In this document: positions 27,732 to 35,336 of the stretch, piece by piece
Position numbering within the stretch: the first letter of the stretch is position 1
Layout: each line of letters begins with the position of its first letter
NCBI RefSeq assembly: GCF_013408245.1
Contig: NZ_JACBYS010000003.1
Coordinates: 62,001 to 126,000 of the forward strand
Direction of reading: 5' to 3'
Source of the DNA: Duganella sp. 1224
GTDB taxonomy: Bacteria > Pseudomonadota > Gammaproteobacteria > Burkholderiales > Burkholderiaceae_D
DNA: 64,000 nt
Made by a program: the position numbers and the translations under genes
The notes under the pieces: model-generated
What the model was told of the DNA's origin: nothing
What the model saw: the letters and a program-made list of their open reading frames with translations, nothing else
The model's database searches: none

Positions 27732-28739
27732 ATGGCCAGCTTCAAAAAGATCAAGGGCGGATGGCAGGCGCAAGTGGCGATTAAAGGCACTCGTGCAGCA
27801 CGAAACTTCTCGACCAAGGCCGAGGCAGTCAGCTGGGCCGCCGAGCGCGAGACTGAGATCCGGAAGCAGCACGAAACCGGCATCGACCTCAGCAAGACCG
27901 TCGGAGATGCCTTTGATCGATATGGCACGGAGGTATCACCTCGCAAGAAGCGGGATCCGAAATGGGAGCAAAACCGGTTCGCATTTATCGGCGATCAGGA
28001 GATCAACGGCCGGGCAATTAAGACGATCCCACTCCACGAAATGACTTCGGACCTTTGGGGCAAGTGGCGCGATCATCGTCTAGACGTCGACAAGGTTGCG
28101 ACCTCGACCGTCAACCGCGATTTCAGTCTAATCTCTAATGTGTATACAGTCGCGAGGCGCGAGTGGAAATGGGTCGCGGCAAGCCCAACTACTGATGTCC
28201 GCAGGCCGAGGGACCCTGAGTCGCGCGATCGCAGGATCTCCCAGGATGAAATCGACCGGTTTACGCTGGCCAGCGGCTTTGATGAATGCCCGGTGACAAA
28301 GGTGAAGCAACGCGTCGGCGTCGCGTTTCTCTTTGCGATTGAGAGCGCGATGCGCGCCGGCGAAATATGCGGACTGAAACCGACATCGATTGATGGCCCC
28401 GTAGCCACGCTTTACAACACCAAGAACGGCACTCGCCGCCGGGTGCCACTTTCAAAACGCGCCATCGAACTGCTGAGTTTCCTGCCTAAGAGTTCGGATT
28501 CTGACGCCCCTCTGTTCGGCCTGACAGCAGCATCCCTAGATGCAAACTATCGAAAAATTCGCATAGCAGCTTGTACTGAAGAAATAAATTTCCACGATAC
28601 GCGCCACGAAGCGATTACCAGACTATCGAAAAAACTCAACATACTTGAGCTGGCCCGTATGGTGGGCCACAAGGATCTAAGAATGCTGCAAATCTACTAC
28701 AACGAAACTGCAGAGAACCTCGCGGCCATGCTGGGGTAA
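27732..28739 (+). CDS. int: Tyrosine recombinase integrase
   Basis: Site-specific recombinase of 335 residues that integrates the phage at tRNA-Arg. An N-terminal arm-binding-type domain (about 1-55) and a core-binding domain (about 55-150) precede the catalytic domain. The catalytic set is Arg208 (SAMRAGE), Lys231 (TKNGTRR), His288 and Arg291 (HDTRHEAIT), His313 (GHKDLRM) and Tyr322 or 323 (IYYNETAE). TGAGG precedes the ATG at 27732. Its orientation reads away from the tRNA into the prophage. Confidence 0.95.
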   Translation: MASFKKIKGGWQAQVAIKGTRAARNFSTKAEAVSWAAERETEIRKQHETGIDLSKTVGDAFDRYGTEVSPRKKRDPKWEQNRFAFIGDQEINGRAIKTIPLHEMTSDLWGKWRDHRLDVDKVATSTVNRDFSLISNVYTVARREWKWVAASPTTDVRRPRDPESRDRRISQDEIDRFTLASGFDECPVTKVKQRVGVAFLFAIESAMRAGEICGLKPTSIDGPVATLYNTKNGTRRRVPLSKRAIELLSFLPKSSDSDAPLFGLTAASLDANYRKIRIAACTEEINFHDTRHEAITRLSKKLNILELARMVGHKDLRMLQIYYNETAENLAAMLG

Positions 28740-28896
28740 CTATGACTGCAGCGGTGTAATGCACACAATATTCATTTATGCGCCATTCAAGGCGGAAGCA
28801 TACTTGCGTACCTACTTTCATACCTACACGCATATCATTGTTGGACTGATGGAGCATCCGCTTGGAAGTCAGACATCATGATAAAGATGAACGTTC

Positions 28897-29826
28897 TTAA
28901 TACTTCGGGGCATACGAAACCATACGCGGCATTATTTTTTCCTCATAAAGTCCGTCAGGCATGGGGATGCCACTAATGTTTTCGAGAATGAGCTGCTCAC
29001 CTATCGTTTGTAGCTGTCGGATATAGGTCCGACACTCTCCGCGCCTCTCTGCGGCTTCATATGGTGTTATACTTTTTTCTACCTCCATGCGATCCCAAAT
29101 CCAAATCCAGCGTTCCCAGTAATTTTCTATCAGTTTTAAACAATTCCAGCGATATAGATCAAAACAAGATTTAACATCGTTGCCATTCATTACTTTAACA
29201 ATAATCTCTCTCGCCATTTCATCGTTTATCTTATCAACATCCATCGTTTTAATATTAAATACCCACCCATAATCTAAGCTTGGTAGATCTTCAAAAGAAT
29301 ATAAAATTATTATGCTAATAAACTTACAATCTATCCGAAGCAATTTAATATTATCTTCATTTGTCGGACTAACGAATTCATCATTCACACCGCCTATAAA
29401 TACACCAGCCATGAAAATCTGCTTACCTGGGTCGAATTCCTCTGGGATAACTATCAAATTTTCTTGATCTGAAAGTACTTCAGTCGGTGACATATTCATA
29501 CGTGTGAAGCGGGCAAAAAATACTGCGGCAAATTTCTCCGGAGTGCTTAGCGCACGAGTGTAGTGACGGTTTTCTGCCATACGATCATCACCAGTATGCG
29601 GCTTTGTCATCTTAAAGTGAATCATATGCTCGCCTCCTTCGGCTCGCGGAGGATGCACGGAATATTTATGGCTTCCAATAGGCTTATCAGTAAAATCGCC
29701 TAAATTTAAACCTATAAATGGGAATATCTGAAGTAACCACTTTCCGCCATTCTTTTTTTCTCTATCATCTATTTTAAATACACGTTTCAACTCGCCGCCG
29801 CAATTAATCGCAACTATAGTTTCCAA
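28897..29826 (-). CDS. Unknown lower-GC cargo protein
   Basis: About 309 residues, not recognised. Composition is markedly more AT-rich than neighbours, indicating separate acquisition. The middle has hydrophobic strand-like segments (FISIIILYSF) and the C terminus is aromatic and charged (WNCLKLIENYWERWIWIWDRME, with YIRQLQTIGEQLI). No signal peptide or known motif is visible. The start is chosen at TTG 29826, which has GGAG 8 nt upstream; a GTG at 29835 has no properly spaced ribosome site. Its place next to the integrase, opposite to int, is typical of lysogenic-conversion or phage-defence genes, but no function is claimed. Confidence 0.6.
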   Translation of the reverse strand: METIVAINCGGELKRVFKIDDREKKNGGKWLLQIFPFIGLNLGDFTDKPIGSHKYSVHPPRAEGGEHMIHFKMTKPHTGDDRMAENRHYTRALSTPEKFAAVFFARFTRMNMSPTEVLSDQENLIVIPEEFDPGKQIFMAGVFIGGVNDEFVSPTNEDNIKLLRIDCKFISIIILYSFEDLPSLDYGWVFNIKTMDVDKINDEMAREIIVKVMNGNDVKSCFDLYRWNCLKLIENYWERWIWIWDRMEVEKSITPYEAAERRGECRTYIRQLQTIGEQLILENISGIPMPDGLYEEKIMPRMVSYAPKY

Positions 29827-29835
29827 AATATTCAC

Positions 29836-30121
29836 TCCAATATTTAAATTAAAATATCACTAAACCACTAGAAGCGATTTGCAAAATACATCGCACGCTC
29901 TTCAGTCCACATAGAGGCGTCGTTGTCACGAGAAAATTGATTGTCAATAAAGCACTGTAGCATAGCCTACGGCTCCCGTTGCAGCAGTACATTTCGCCTT
30001 GAGGCCCGACGCTACGAAGTAAAGTTACACCAAAAGCTACGCCGGACCTACGCAGCATTTGGTGTCGCGCAAAGCATTAAGGAAGCCGATCGAATATCCT
30101 ACGTTCTGACAAGGAGGATAG
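29836..30121. other. Intergenic region of the cargo zone
   Basis: About 286 bp between the divergent unknown gene and the small gene at 30122. The half near 29836 is AT-rich and should hold the unknown gene's promoter. No clear gene; an open plus frame running through to 30141 lacks a plausible start and overlaps the well-supported gene at 30122. Confidence 0.5.
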
Positions 30122-30301
30122 ATGAAGGCAACCGACCGTAAGGACAGACCGGCCCGCAGTATGGCCTTGATCGTCAACGCAGGCGTCATCATGCAGGACC
30201 ACCACGGCAGGAAGGCGGCCGCTGATTTCCTTCTCCAGTCCGGCGTCCCGTTACGAGTCATTGCCCGAGTCCTGGCTGAACCAGACCGCCGCCGCCACTG
30301 A
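30122..30301 (+). CDS. Small phage protein of unknown function (59 aa)
   Basis: A short gene with a perfect ribosome site (AAGGAGG, 6 nt before the ATG). The protein starts MKATDRKDRPARSM and continues with a helical stretch (HGRKAAADFLLQSGVPLRVIARVL) resembling a small DNA-binding or regulatory fold; this is inference only. The stop at 30299-30301 lies directly against the 3' end of the convergent gene at 30303. Confidence 0.7.
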   Translation: MKATDRKDRPARSMALIVNAGVIMQDHHGRKAAADFLLQSGVPLRVIARVLAEPDRRRH

Positions 30302-30302
30302 C

Positions 30303-30977
30303 CTACCGCAACATGCGCGCCTCGCGCTTCGTCAGCTCCCGCTCCTTGACGTCGATCTCGACGAGCCAGCCGGCACGCTCCAGCCGCTCGGGCTGATCTT
30401 CGTGCGAGGCACACACCCGCAGGCCGCCAAGCTCGAAGGTTTCATCGGACATCCACTCGATGTGACAATCAACCAGGCGCCCGGCCGGAAAGGTTGAAAC
30501 CTGGTGATGATGCACCTCGGCACACAAGGTATAGCGCTGCAGTGGAGTCACGTAGTCGGTCGTCACTACTAGCCGGCCCCGGGTTCCGCTTGACTGACGG
30601 ATTGCGCTTTTCGGCGCCAGAACACCCTGCTGACAGGTATCACGCACCCGGTAGCCGACGGCATTGTCGGGCACCCACAGCTTGCATACCCAAGTTTGTG
30701 CGACGCCGCGCGTCTGCCCTGCTACTCCCTTCAATTCCTCGATCCCGCTCAACACCAAGTTCCAGCCCTGCAGCTTCACCAGCTTGGGGAGCAGCAGCTG
30801 CGCCAGGATGCGCTGCTCGCCGATCGGCCGGAGGCGAGCGACCTTTGCCGGGCGGCGGTTGCCATCCAGCGTGACCTCCACCACAACCAACTCCATGAGC
30901 GAAGCCCCGTCTACAGCCGGCACCGCTGCGGCCAGCACCGCTCCTTCCTCTCGCCGTCTCGACGCCCACACCTTCAT
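30303..30977 (-). CDS. Unknown SOS-box-controlled phage protein
   Basis: About 224 residues, not recognised. The N-terminal part has MELVVVEVTLDGNRRPAKVARL and LVLSGIEEL, suggesting a beta-rich fold; the C terminus is charged (VEIDVKERELTKREARMLR). GGGGA lies before the ATG at 30977. It diverges from the YedK-like gene at 31073, and the 95-bp gap contains one near-perfect LexA box placed to control both, so it is probably induced on DNA damage. Confidence 0.7.
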   Translation of the reverse strand: MKVWASRRREEGAVLAAAVPAVDGASLMELVVVEVTLDGNRRPAKVARLRPIGEQRILAQLLLPKLVKLQGWNLVLSGIEELKGVAGQTRGVAQTWVCKLWVPDNAVGYRVRDTCQQGVLAPKSAIRQSSGTRGRLVVTTDYVTPLQRYTLCAEVHHHQVSTFPAGRLVDCHIEWMSDETFELGGLRVCASHEDQPERLERAGWLVEIDVKERELTKREARMLR

Positions 30978-30995
30978 TATTTCCCCGCATTAATA

Positions 30996-31011
30996 CTGTA
31001 CGCATATACAG
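30996..31011. promoter_or_regulatory. LexA (SOS) box between divergent genes
   Basis: CTGTACGCATATACAG matches the CTGT-N8-ACAG operator used by gamma- and betaproteobacterial LexA, with flanking TA on both sides extending the dyad (TACTGT...ACAGTA). It lies 19 bp from the start at 30977 and 62 bp from the start at 31073, suiting shared repression of both divergent transcripts. Confidence 0.85.
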
Positions 31012-31072
31012 TATAAAACGGATCGAGAAAACACGCTATTATTTGATTTTCATCAAAATGAGCGGGGCGGCT

Positions 31073-31774
31073 ATGTGCGTGAACTTCCGACCGCCGGATC
31101 CGGAAATGCTGGAGACGGTGATGGGCGTGATCATCGATCTGCACGACACCGGTTTCTGGAAGGCCGAGACGTGGAAGGACTACGGCGCGCCGATCGTTCG
31201 CCGCGGCGCCGACGGCCGGCGCGAAGGACTGGTGGCTACCTACGGCATGGTGCCGCGCAAGCGCATTCCGCCGGGCGTTCGGCCGTTCGACACCATGAAC
31301 GCGCGCGCCGAGACGGTCGGCCAGCTGCGCTCCTTCTCTGGCGCCTGGAAGAACTCGCAGTTGTGCCTGGTGCCGATGACCGCCTTCTACGAGCCGAACT
31401 ACGAGAGCGGCAAGCCGGTGCGCTGGGGGATTGGCGCCGCCGACGAGTCCATGTTTGCCGTGGCCGGCCTGTGGCGCGAGTGGGGCGGCGAGGCCGGGGC
31501 CGAGCACAGCTTCACCCAGCTGACGATTAATGCCGACGACCACCCGCTGATGCGGCGATTCCATAAGCCCGGCGACGAAAAGCGCGCGCTGGTGGTGGTG
31601 CCGCACAGCGAGTGGGACGACTGGCTCAGCTGCAGCGACCCGGAATATGCACGGAGCTTCCTACGTCCCTACCCGGCCGAACTGATGCGCGCGTGGGAAT
31701 TCCCGGTGCCGCCGCGCGCCAAGAAAGCCGAGGCGGCGACGCCGGCGGCAGATATTCAGATGGGACTGCTATGA
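31073..31774 (+). CDS. SOS response-associated peptidase (YedK/HMCES family)
   Basis: SRAP-domain protein of about 233 residues that crosslinks to abasic sites in single-stranded DNA and so shields them. The catalytic cysteine is residue 2 (MCVNF, exposed after Met removal), the reason for choosing the ATG at 31073 over 31043. Other active-site marks are Asn77 (MNARAE), Glu107 (AFYEP) and a histidine at about 164 (RRFHKP). It sits under a LexA box and is followed by a 4-bp-overlapping small gene. Carriage by a prophage suggests protection of phage or host DNA during induction. Confidence 0.92.
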   Translation: MCVNFRPPDPEMLETVMGVIIDLHDTGFWKAETWKDYGAPIVRRGADGRREGLVATYGMVPRKRIPPGVRPFDTMNARAETVGQLRSFSGAWKNSQLCLVPMTAFYEPNYESGKPVRWGIGAADESMFAVAGLWREWGGEAGAEHSFTQLTINADDHPLMRRFHKPGDEKRALVVVPHSEWDDWLSCSDPEYARSFLRPYPAELMRAWEFPVPPRAKKAEAATPAADIQMGLL

Positions 31775-32007
31775 GCGAAGATTTGAGCGACCGACCGCCC
31801 GAGGGCAGCTTGGTCAGGATGAATGGCGACCCGGACGGTCAGGTGATGTGGGTAACGTGCTCGGCGCTGGGCGAAGAGCACGATTGGGAGGGGGTGAGAA
31901 ACGGCATACTTTGCGAGTGGACCGTCGACGGCCAGCCGCAGAGCGAGGTGTTTCGTCCGGGCCAACTGGAAATTGTGGAAGCAGCGTCTGGCGAAAACAG
32001 TCTATAG
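31771..32007 (+). CDS. Small YodC/DUF2158-like protein
   Basis: About 78 residues. The pattern GSLVRMNGDPDGQVMWVT ... NGILCEWTVDGQPQSEVFRPGQLEIV resembles the short beta-barrel-like DUF2158 (YodC) family, whose function is unknown. It overlaps the stop of the YedK-like gene by 4 bp (ATGA), so it should share the SOS-regulated transcript. Confidence 0.7.
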   Translation: MSEDLSDRPPEGSLVRMNGDPDGQVMWVTCSALGEEHDWEGVRNGILCEWTVDGQPQSEVFRPGQLEIVEAASGENSL

Positions 32008-32137
32008 GCATTCACCCATGCATTGGGTCAAACCACATATCAAGGGCACTTTCCAGAGTCTACGGACGCCTAGGATCCGACGCACTGCCGCTAAGCGTTT
32101 TGCTCCTTATGCTTTCTTTTCACATCCAAAGCAGACT

Positions 32138-32971
32138 CTACCCGACATCCATTTTTATCCCGGCAACGACCTTATAGCTTGGGAGCTGTTTTATTGCCTT
32201 GATTGCTATATCAGCAACAAAATAAGTAACGCCTTCCCGGGTCACCTCTTCCAGGGAAAGCTCTTCTTCTGATTTTGCCCCACCGGGATCTTCACCTATA
32301 TACGTGAGGCAATAGTCCAAGTTCACGTTCACCCCCTCGATGATATCCATCAATAAAGGCGCAAACCCTTTTCCTTCCTTTTCCGCCCATAGAAAAGCAT
32401 GAGCTGTCTTAGCTAACATCTGAAAAAACTGCGGAGAGCCGATGACAAATCCGTCTGAAGTTGCCGTAAATGTTTTGATTCGATGCTTTCTCAAAAACCG
32501 ATCAACGTCTCGCTGATCTGGCGGCTCGGTTACAAAAGCTAGCCCTATCTCGCTCATGTACGGCAAGCCAGTCAATATTGTAGGTAATTGGGTAATCCTG
32601 GGAAAGATAAACGGCAGTGGGATCTCCCCCTTCGCTACCAACCTAAATCCTTTCTTGCCATCGTATCCCTCGACGGTAATCGGAACCTCCCGACTGAGGC
32701 GGGCATCTCGCTCCTCCTGCGGTCCCCTTGATTGCACTCCATGAAAGTCTCTGTAGTGCCGGTAACTTCGTTGGGACACATCTAGTTCAAAGGCGGAAGT
32801 TAGATCGCGATGATACTTGCAGCTAGCTTTCCGCAGAGTCACTGTACCGCCTAAAGAGTAGGCTAACAAATGTTCCTTTGACAGTTCTGACTGATCGTAG
32901 ACTTTTCTTTTCTCATCCGATAAAAATTGACAATAAATGCAAACATCCGCAGATCGGTACTTTGCTTCCAT
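32138..32971 (-). CDS. HNH endonuclease-like cargo protein
   Basis: About 277 residues. The N terminus has an HNH-type zinc/nuclease signature: Cys-x2-Cys (VCIYC), then SKEHLLAYSLGG with the His of the nuclease core, then a Cys/His pair (SCKYH). The remaining 200 residues are unlike known phage homing nucleases and could be a target-recognition domain. AAGGAACGGGA precedes the ATG at 32971. AT-richer than the structural genes, it lies between the SOS pair and the lysis cassette, where phage accessory and defence genes are often found. It may be a nuclease effector; target unknown. Confidence 0.72.
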   Translation of the reverse strand: MEAKYRSADVCIYCQFLSDEKRKVYDQSELSKEHLLAYSLGGTVTLRKASCKYHRDLTSAFELDVSQRSYRHYRDFHGVQSRGPQEERDARLSREVPITVEGYDGKKGFRLVAKGEIPLPFIFPRITQLPTILTGLPYMSEIGLAFVTEPPDQRDVDRFLRKHRIKTFTATSDGFVIGSPQFFQMLAKTAHAFLWAEKEGKGFAPLLMDIIEGVNVNLDYCLTYIGEDPGGAKSEEELSLEEVTREGVTYFVADIAIKAIKQLPSYKVVAGIKMDVG

Positions 32972-33153
32972 TCCCGTTCCTTATTAGTTGTATCAAACAA
33001 ACGATATCCTAATCATCTGTTCGAGACAATATGCCAACATGCATTTGTGATAGCCACCTGTAACGGGATTCTCTTCGAGGGGGGCAGAGATGGCGGACCA
33101 CGATCGATGTATTCCGGCGTGGCTAACTGGAAGCGGTGGAAGCGGCACCTACG

Positions 33154-33432
33154 TCAGCGACAGCCAGCAATAACCGCCTCCAACTCGCCGGTGTATTTCC
33201 GGTACCGCGCCCAGTCGCGCACGAGGGCGAGAACCTTGTCTCCATCGCTCGCCGTGGCGGGCAGCTGGTCGAACTCGAACGCCGGGCGCGCCGGTGCAGC
33301 CTTCACGCACGGAACGGCCACCGGCACCTGGACAGTCTGAGTGGCCGGCGCGGGCGCGCTGGCACAGCTGGCCAGCATGCAGGCGGCGGACAAACCTGCC
33401 AATCTGGTCAAGTTGACGATTTCGCGTTTCAT
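33154..33432 (-). CDS. Rz1-like outer-membrane spanin lipoprotein
   Basis: About 92 residues with a lipoprotein signal: LAGLSAACMLASC with lipobox cysteine near residue 23, followed by a Pro/Ala/Val-rich mature part (APAPATQTVQVPVAVP) as in Rz1 o-spanins. It overlaps the Rz-like gene by 4 bp (ATGA), so this is an adjacent rather than embedded spanin pair. It completes outer-membrane disruption in lysis. It is the last gene of the late operon. Confidence 0.8.
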   Translation of the reverse strand: MKREIVNLTRLAGLSAACMLASCASAPAPATQTVQVPVAVPCVKAAPARPAFEFDQLPATASDGDKVLALVRDWARYRKYTGELEAVIAGCR

Positions 33433-33836
33433 CGCACCTTCTCCAGCAGTTGGTTCACGTAGGGCATCGCGTCGGTGCAGCTGGTAGCCCGCGCGCCAGC
33501 GATCTGCTGCAGCGCCTGGTCGTAGCGCCGGCCGTTCGCCGCGGCGGCCTGCATCGCAGCCTGGCCGCGCGCCTCGGCCTCGCGCGCCAGCGTGGCCTGC
33601 GCCAAGATCGCGGTGTTCTGCGCATCGACGCCGGCGCGCAGCTGCGCGTTGATGCCCTGCTCCGCCCGGAGGTCGGCCAGCGCCTGATCGCGCGCGGCCG
33701 CCGCCGTCCACCATAGTGCGCCGCCGGCACCACCGCCGGCCAGCAGCACCGCCAGCAGCACCAGCGTGGCCACCTTCCACAGCTGGCCGGCCAGTGCGCC
33801 GCCCGCACCGGTGGCTACGTCGCCCAAGGCGCTCAT
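33429..33836 (-). CDS. Rz-like inner-membrane spanin
   Basis: About 135 residues: one N-terminal transmembrane segment (VATLVLLAVLLAGGGAGGALWW) followed by a periplasmic alpha-helical, coiled-coil-prone region rich in Ala, Gln and Arg, ending with a Cys (ATSCTDAMPYVNQLL). This fits an i-spanin that pairs with the Rz1-like lipoprotein. It overlaps the DUF6527 gene upstream by 4 bp. Confidence 0.75.
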   Translation of the reverse strand: MSALGDVATGAGGALAGQLWKVATLVLLAVLLAGGGAGGALWWTAAAARDQALADLRAEQGINAQLRAGVDAQNTAILAQATLAREAEARGQAAMQAAAANGRRYDQALQQIAGARATSCTDAMPYVNQLLEKVR

Positions 33837-34207
33837 AGCTTGGTCCAATCGGGCAGCGGCACCGTCTTGCCCGCCAGCGCGTGCGTGCAGTCGCTCAGAA
33901 ACTGGATCTGACCATCGGTGACGAAGGAGTGACACACGCAGCATTTGAACGGCGACGGCCGGCCGAACCGCGCTTCGTAGGTGCACCAGCACTCCTTGGT
34001 ATCGCCGTCGATGTAGTGCCCCGCGCGCGACAGCACCGACGGTGTAAAGGTCGGCGCGTCGCCGTTTCCGTTGAAGCCCCACACCGGGCGCGGCGTGCCC
34101 GCGGCCGACGGCCCGATCGCCAGCACGTGAATCTCCCCGCACCCCGGGCAGTTGAAGGCGACCTGGTTATCGCCAAAGTCATCCAGCTTTCGGCCAATCG
34201 TGCTCAT
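33833..34207 (-). CDS. DUF6527-like cysteine-rich phage protein
   Basis: About 124 residues with Cys/His pairs suited to zinc: FNCPGCGEIHVLAIG, CWCTYEARFG and CCVCHSFVTDGQIQFLSDCTHALAG. The last segment is characteristic of DUF6527, found in phage lysis regions. Function unknown. It overlaps both neighbours by 4 bp, indicating tight coupling with endolysin and spanins. Confidence 0.75.
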   Translation of the reverse strand: MSTIGRKLDDFGDNQVAFNCPGCGEIHVLAIGPSAAGTPRPVWGFNGNGDAPTFTPSVLSRAGHYIDGDTKECWCTYEARFGRPSPFKCCVCHSFVTDGQIQFLSDCTHALAGKTVPLPDWTKL

Positions 34208-34641
34208 GCGATCCCGGCGCTGTAGACCACGCCGCCCTGTGTGAAAGTTGCGGTCAACACCTGGCCGCGCAGCTTGCCGGCGGCCAGGCCGATGTGCACC
34301 CAGGTGCCCTCGTAGATCAGCTGATCGAACTGGATGCCGGCGGCGATGATCGTGCGCGCCAGATCCTTCGGCGCCATGCCGGATACATTGATGTCGGCAG
34401 CCAGGCCCTGCAGGTGTGCGCTGTCCCGCGCGCCGCCGACGGCGGTGTTCAGCGCCGGGCAGCGGTAACCGCTGGAGACGGTGATTGGACGGCCAACCGC
34501 GGCGCGCACCTGCTCCAGCACAGCAGCGACGCGCCGCAGGTTTTCGACGACGGCCGGGCCGGCGGTGTTGTCGATGCGCCGGCGGGCCGCGATCTGCGAG
34601 GCCGTCAGCTCATCCAGGGTGAAGTGTTCGGTCAGGTTCAC
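34204..34641 (-). CDS. Endolysin, M15-type D-Ala-D-Ala peptidase
   Basis: About 145 residues. Zinc peptidase of the M15 family that cuts peptidoglycan cross-links for lysis. The zinc ligands appear in SAHLQGLAADI (His and Asp) and TWVHIG (His); SSGYRCPALNTAVGG precedes them, as in phage and VanY-like enzymes. Start is GTG at 34641 with GAGGTG upstream. No signal peptide, so release depends on the holin encoded just before it. Confidence 0.9.
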   Translation of the reverse strand: MNLTEHFTLDELTASQIAARRRIDNTAGPAVVENLRRVAAVLEQVRAAVGRPITVSSGYRCPALNTAVGGARDSAHLQGLAADINVSGMAPKDLARTIIAAGIQFDQLIYEGTWVHIGLAAGKLRGQVLTATFTQGGVVYSAGIA

Positions 34642-35084
34642 AGGGCACCTCGCACGTCTTTGACTACCTCGGCAGCGTCGTGAGCGATCTCGCCGATATC
34701 CTTATCGCGGCGGCGATCGAGCCACCGGATAACCCCGCCGATAAGCCACCACGCCGGCAGGCCGGCCGCAACCATCAGCGGCGCCGCCACAAACAGCACG
34801 CCTAGCGCCGGGTCGCCGCCGTACAGGATAGTCACCGCCTTAGCCGAATCGAACAACGATGGCCACCAGCTGTGCACGGCCATCACCAGGAACGGTCCGC
34901 CGAGCGCGCTGGTGGCGATCGTGGTGAGGAAGCGCAAGAACGCTTCGCGCAGCGTCTTAGGCCACATGAACAAGAACGCCAGCGCAGTGGCAGTGGCGCC
35001 AGCCAGCACTGGGGCGCCGAAGATTTTGATCAGCGCGCCGCTGGCGGCAGAAGTAGTTTCGAGAGCAGGCATATGCGCTTTCAT
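34638..35084 (-). CDS. Holin-like membrane protein
   Basis: About 148 residues with three hydrophobic segments (ILAGATATALAFLFMW-like near 25-42, GGPFLVMAVHSWW near 62-75, and LGVLFVAAPLMVAAGLPAWWL near 93-115) and a charged C terminus (RWLDRRRDKDIGEIAHDAAEVVKD). Its place immediately ahead of the endolysin, overlapping by 4 bp, supports a holin role; the family itself was not recognised. Confidence 0.65.
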   Translation of the reverse strand: MKAHMPALETTSAASGALIKIFGAPVLAGATATALAFLFMWPKTLREAFLRFLTTIATSALGGPFLVMAVHSWWPSLFDSAKAVTILYGGDPALGVLFVAAPLMVAAGLPAWWLIGGVIRWLDRRRDKDIGEIAHDAAEVVKDVRGAL

Positions 35085-35093
35085 AGTGGTGGA

Positions 35094-35327
35094 TTAAGGT
35101 GTGGGAGATGGATCTTGTGGTTCGGATTCTTGTGGCGCCGGCCAGGTCGTCGGGTCATCAGGATCGACGCCGTTGCGCCAGCGCCAGGTCCAACCGTTGC
35201 TGGCGCAGTACCAGTCTGCGAAGCAGCGCGATGCAAAGATGGTAGTGAAATGCTCCCCTTGCGCGTCAAACAGTTCGGCATCACCGGCGTTTTCTTGGCC
35301 AGTGCAGGTATAAGGTATGGTCGACAT
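35094..35327 (-). CDS. Small phage protein between fibre and holin genes
   Basis: About 77 residues, Trp- and Asp-rich (SRCFADWYCASNGWTWRWRNG), ending with an acidic, proline-rich tail. It may be a fibre-associated or assembly protein, as this position often encodes fibre accessory proteins. No family recognised. It begins 9 bp after the fibre gene and shares the late transcript. Confidence 0.6.
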   Translation of the reverse strand: MSTIPYTCTGQENAGDAELFDAQGEHFTTIFASRCFADWYCASNGWTWRWRNGVDPDDPTTWPAPQESEPQDPSPTP

Positions 35328-35336
35328 TCTTGCCCC

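Noticed and set aside
29941..30141. A 66-codon plus-strand frame in the cargo gap
   Set aside because: Weak start and it overlaps the gene at 30122, which has a perfect ribosome site.
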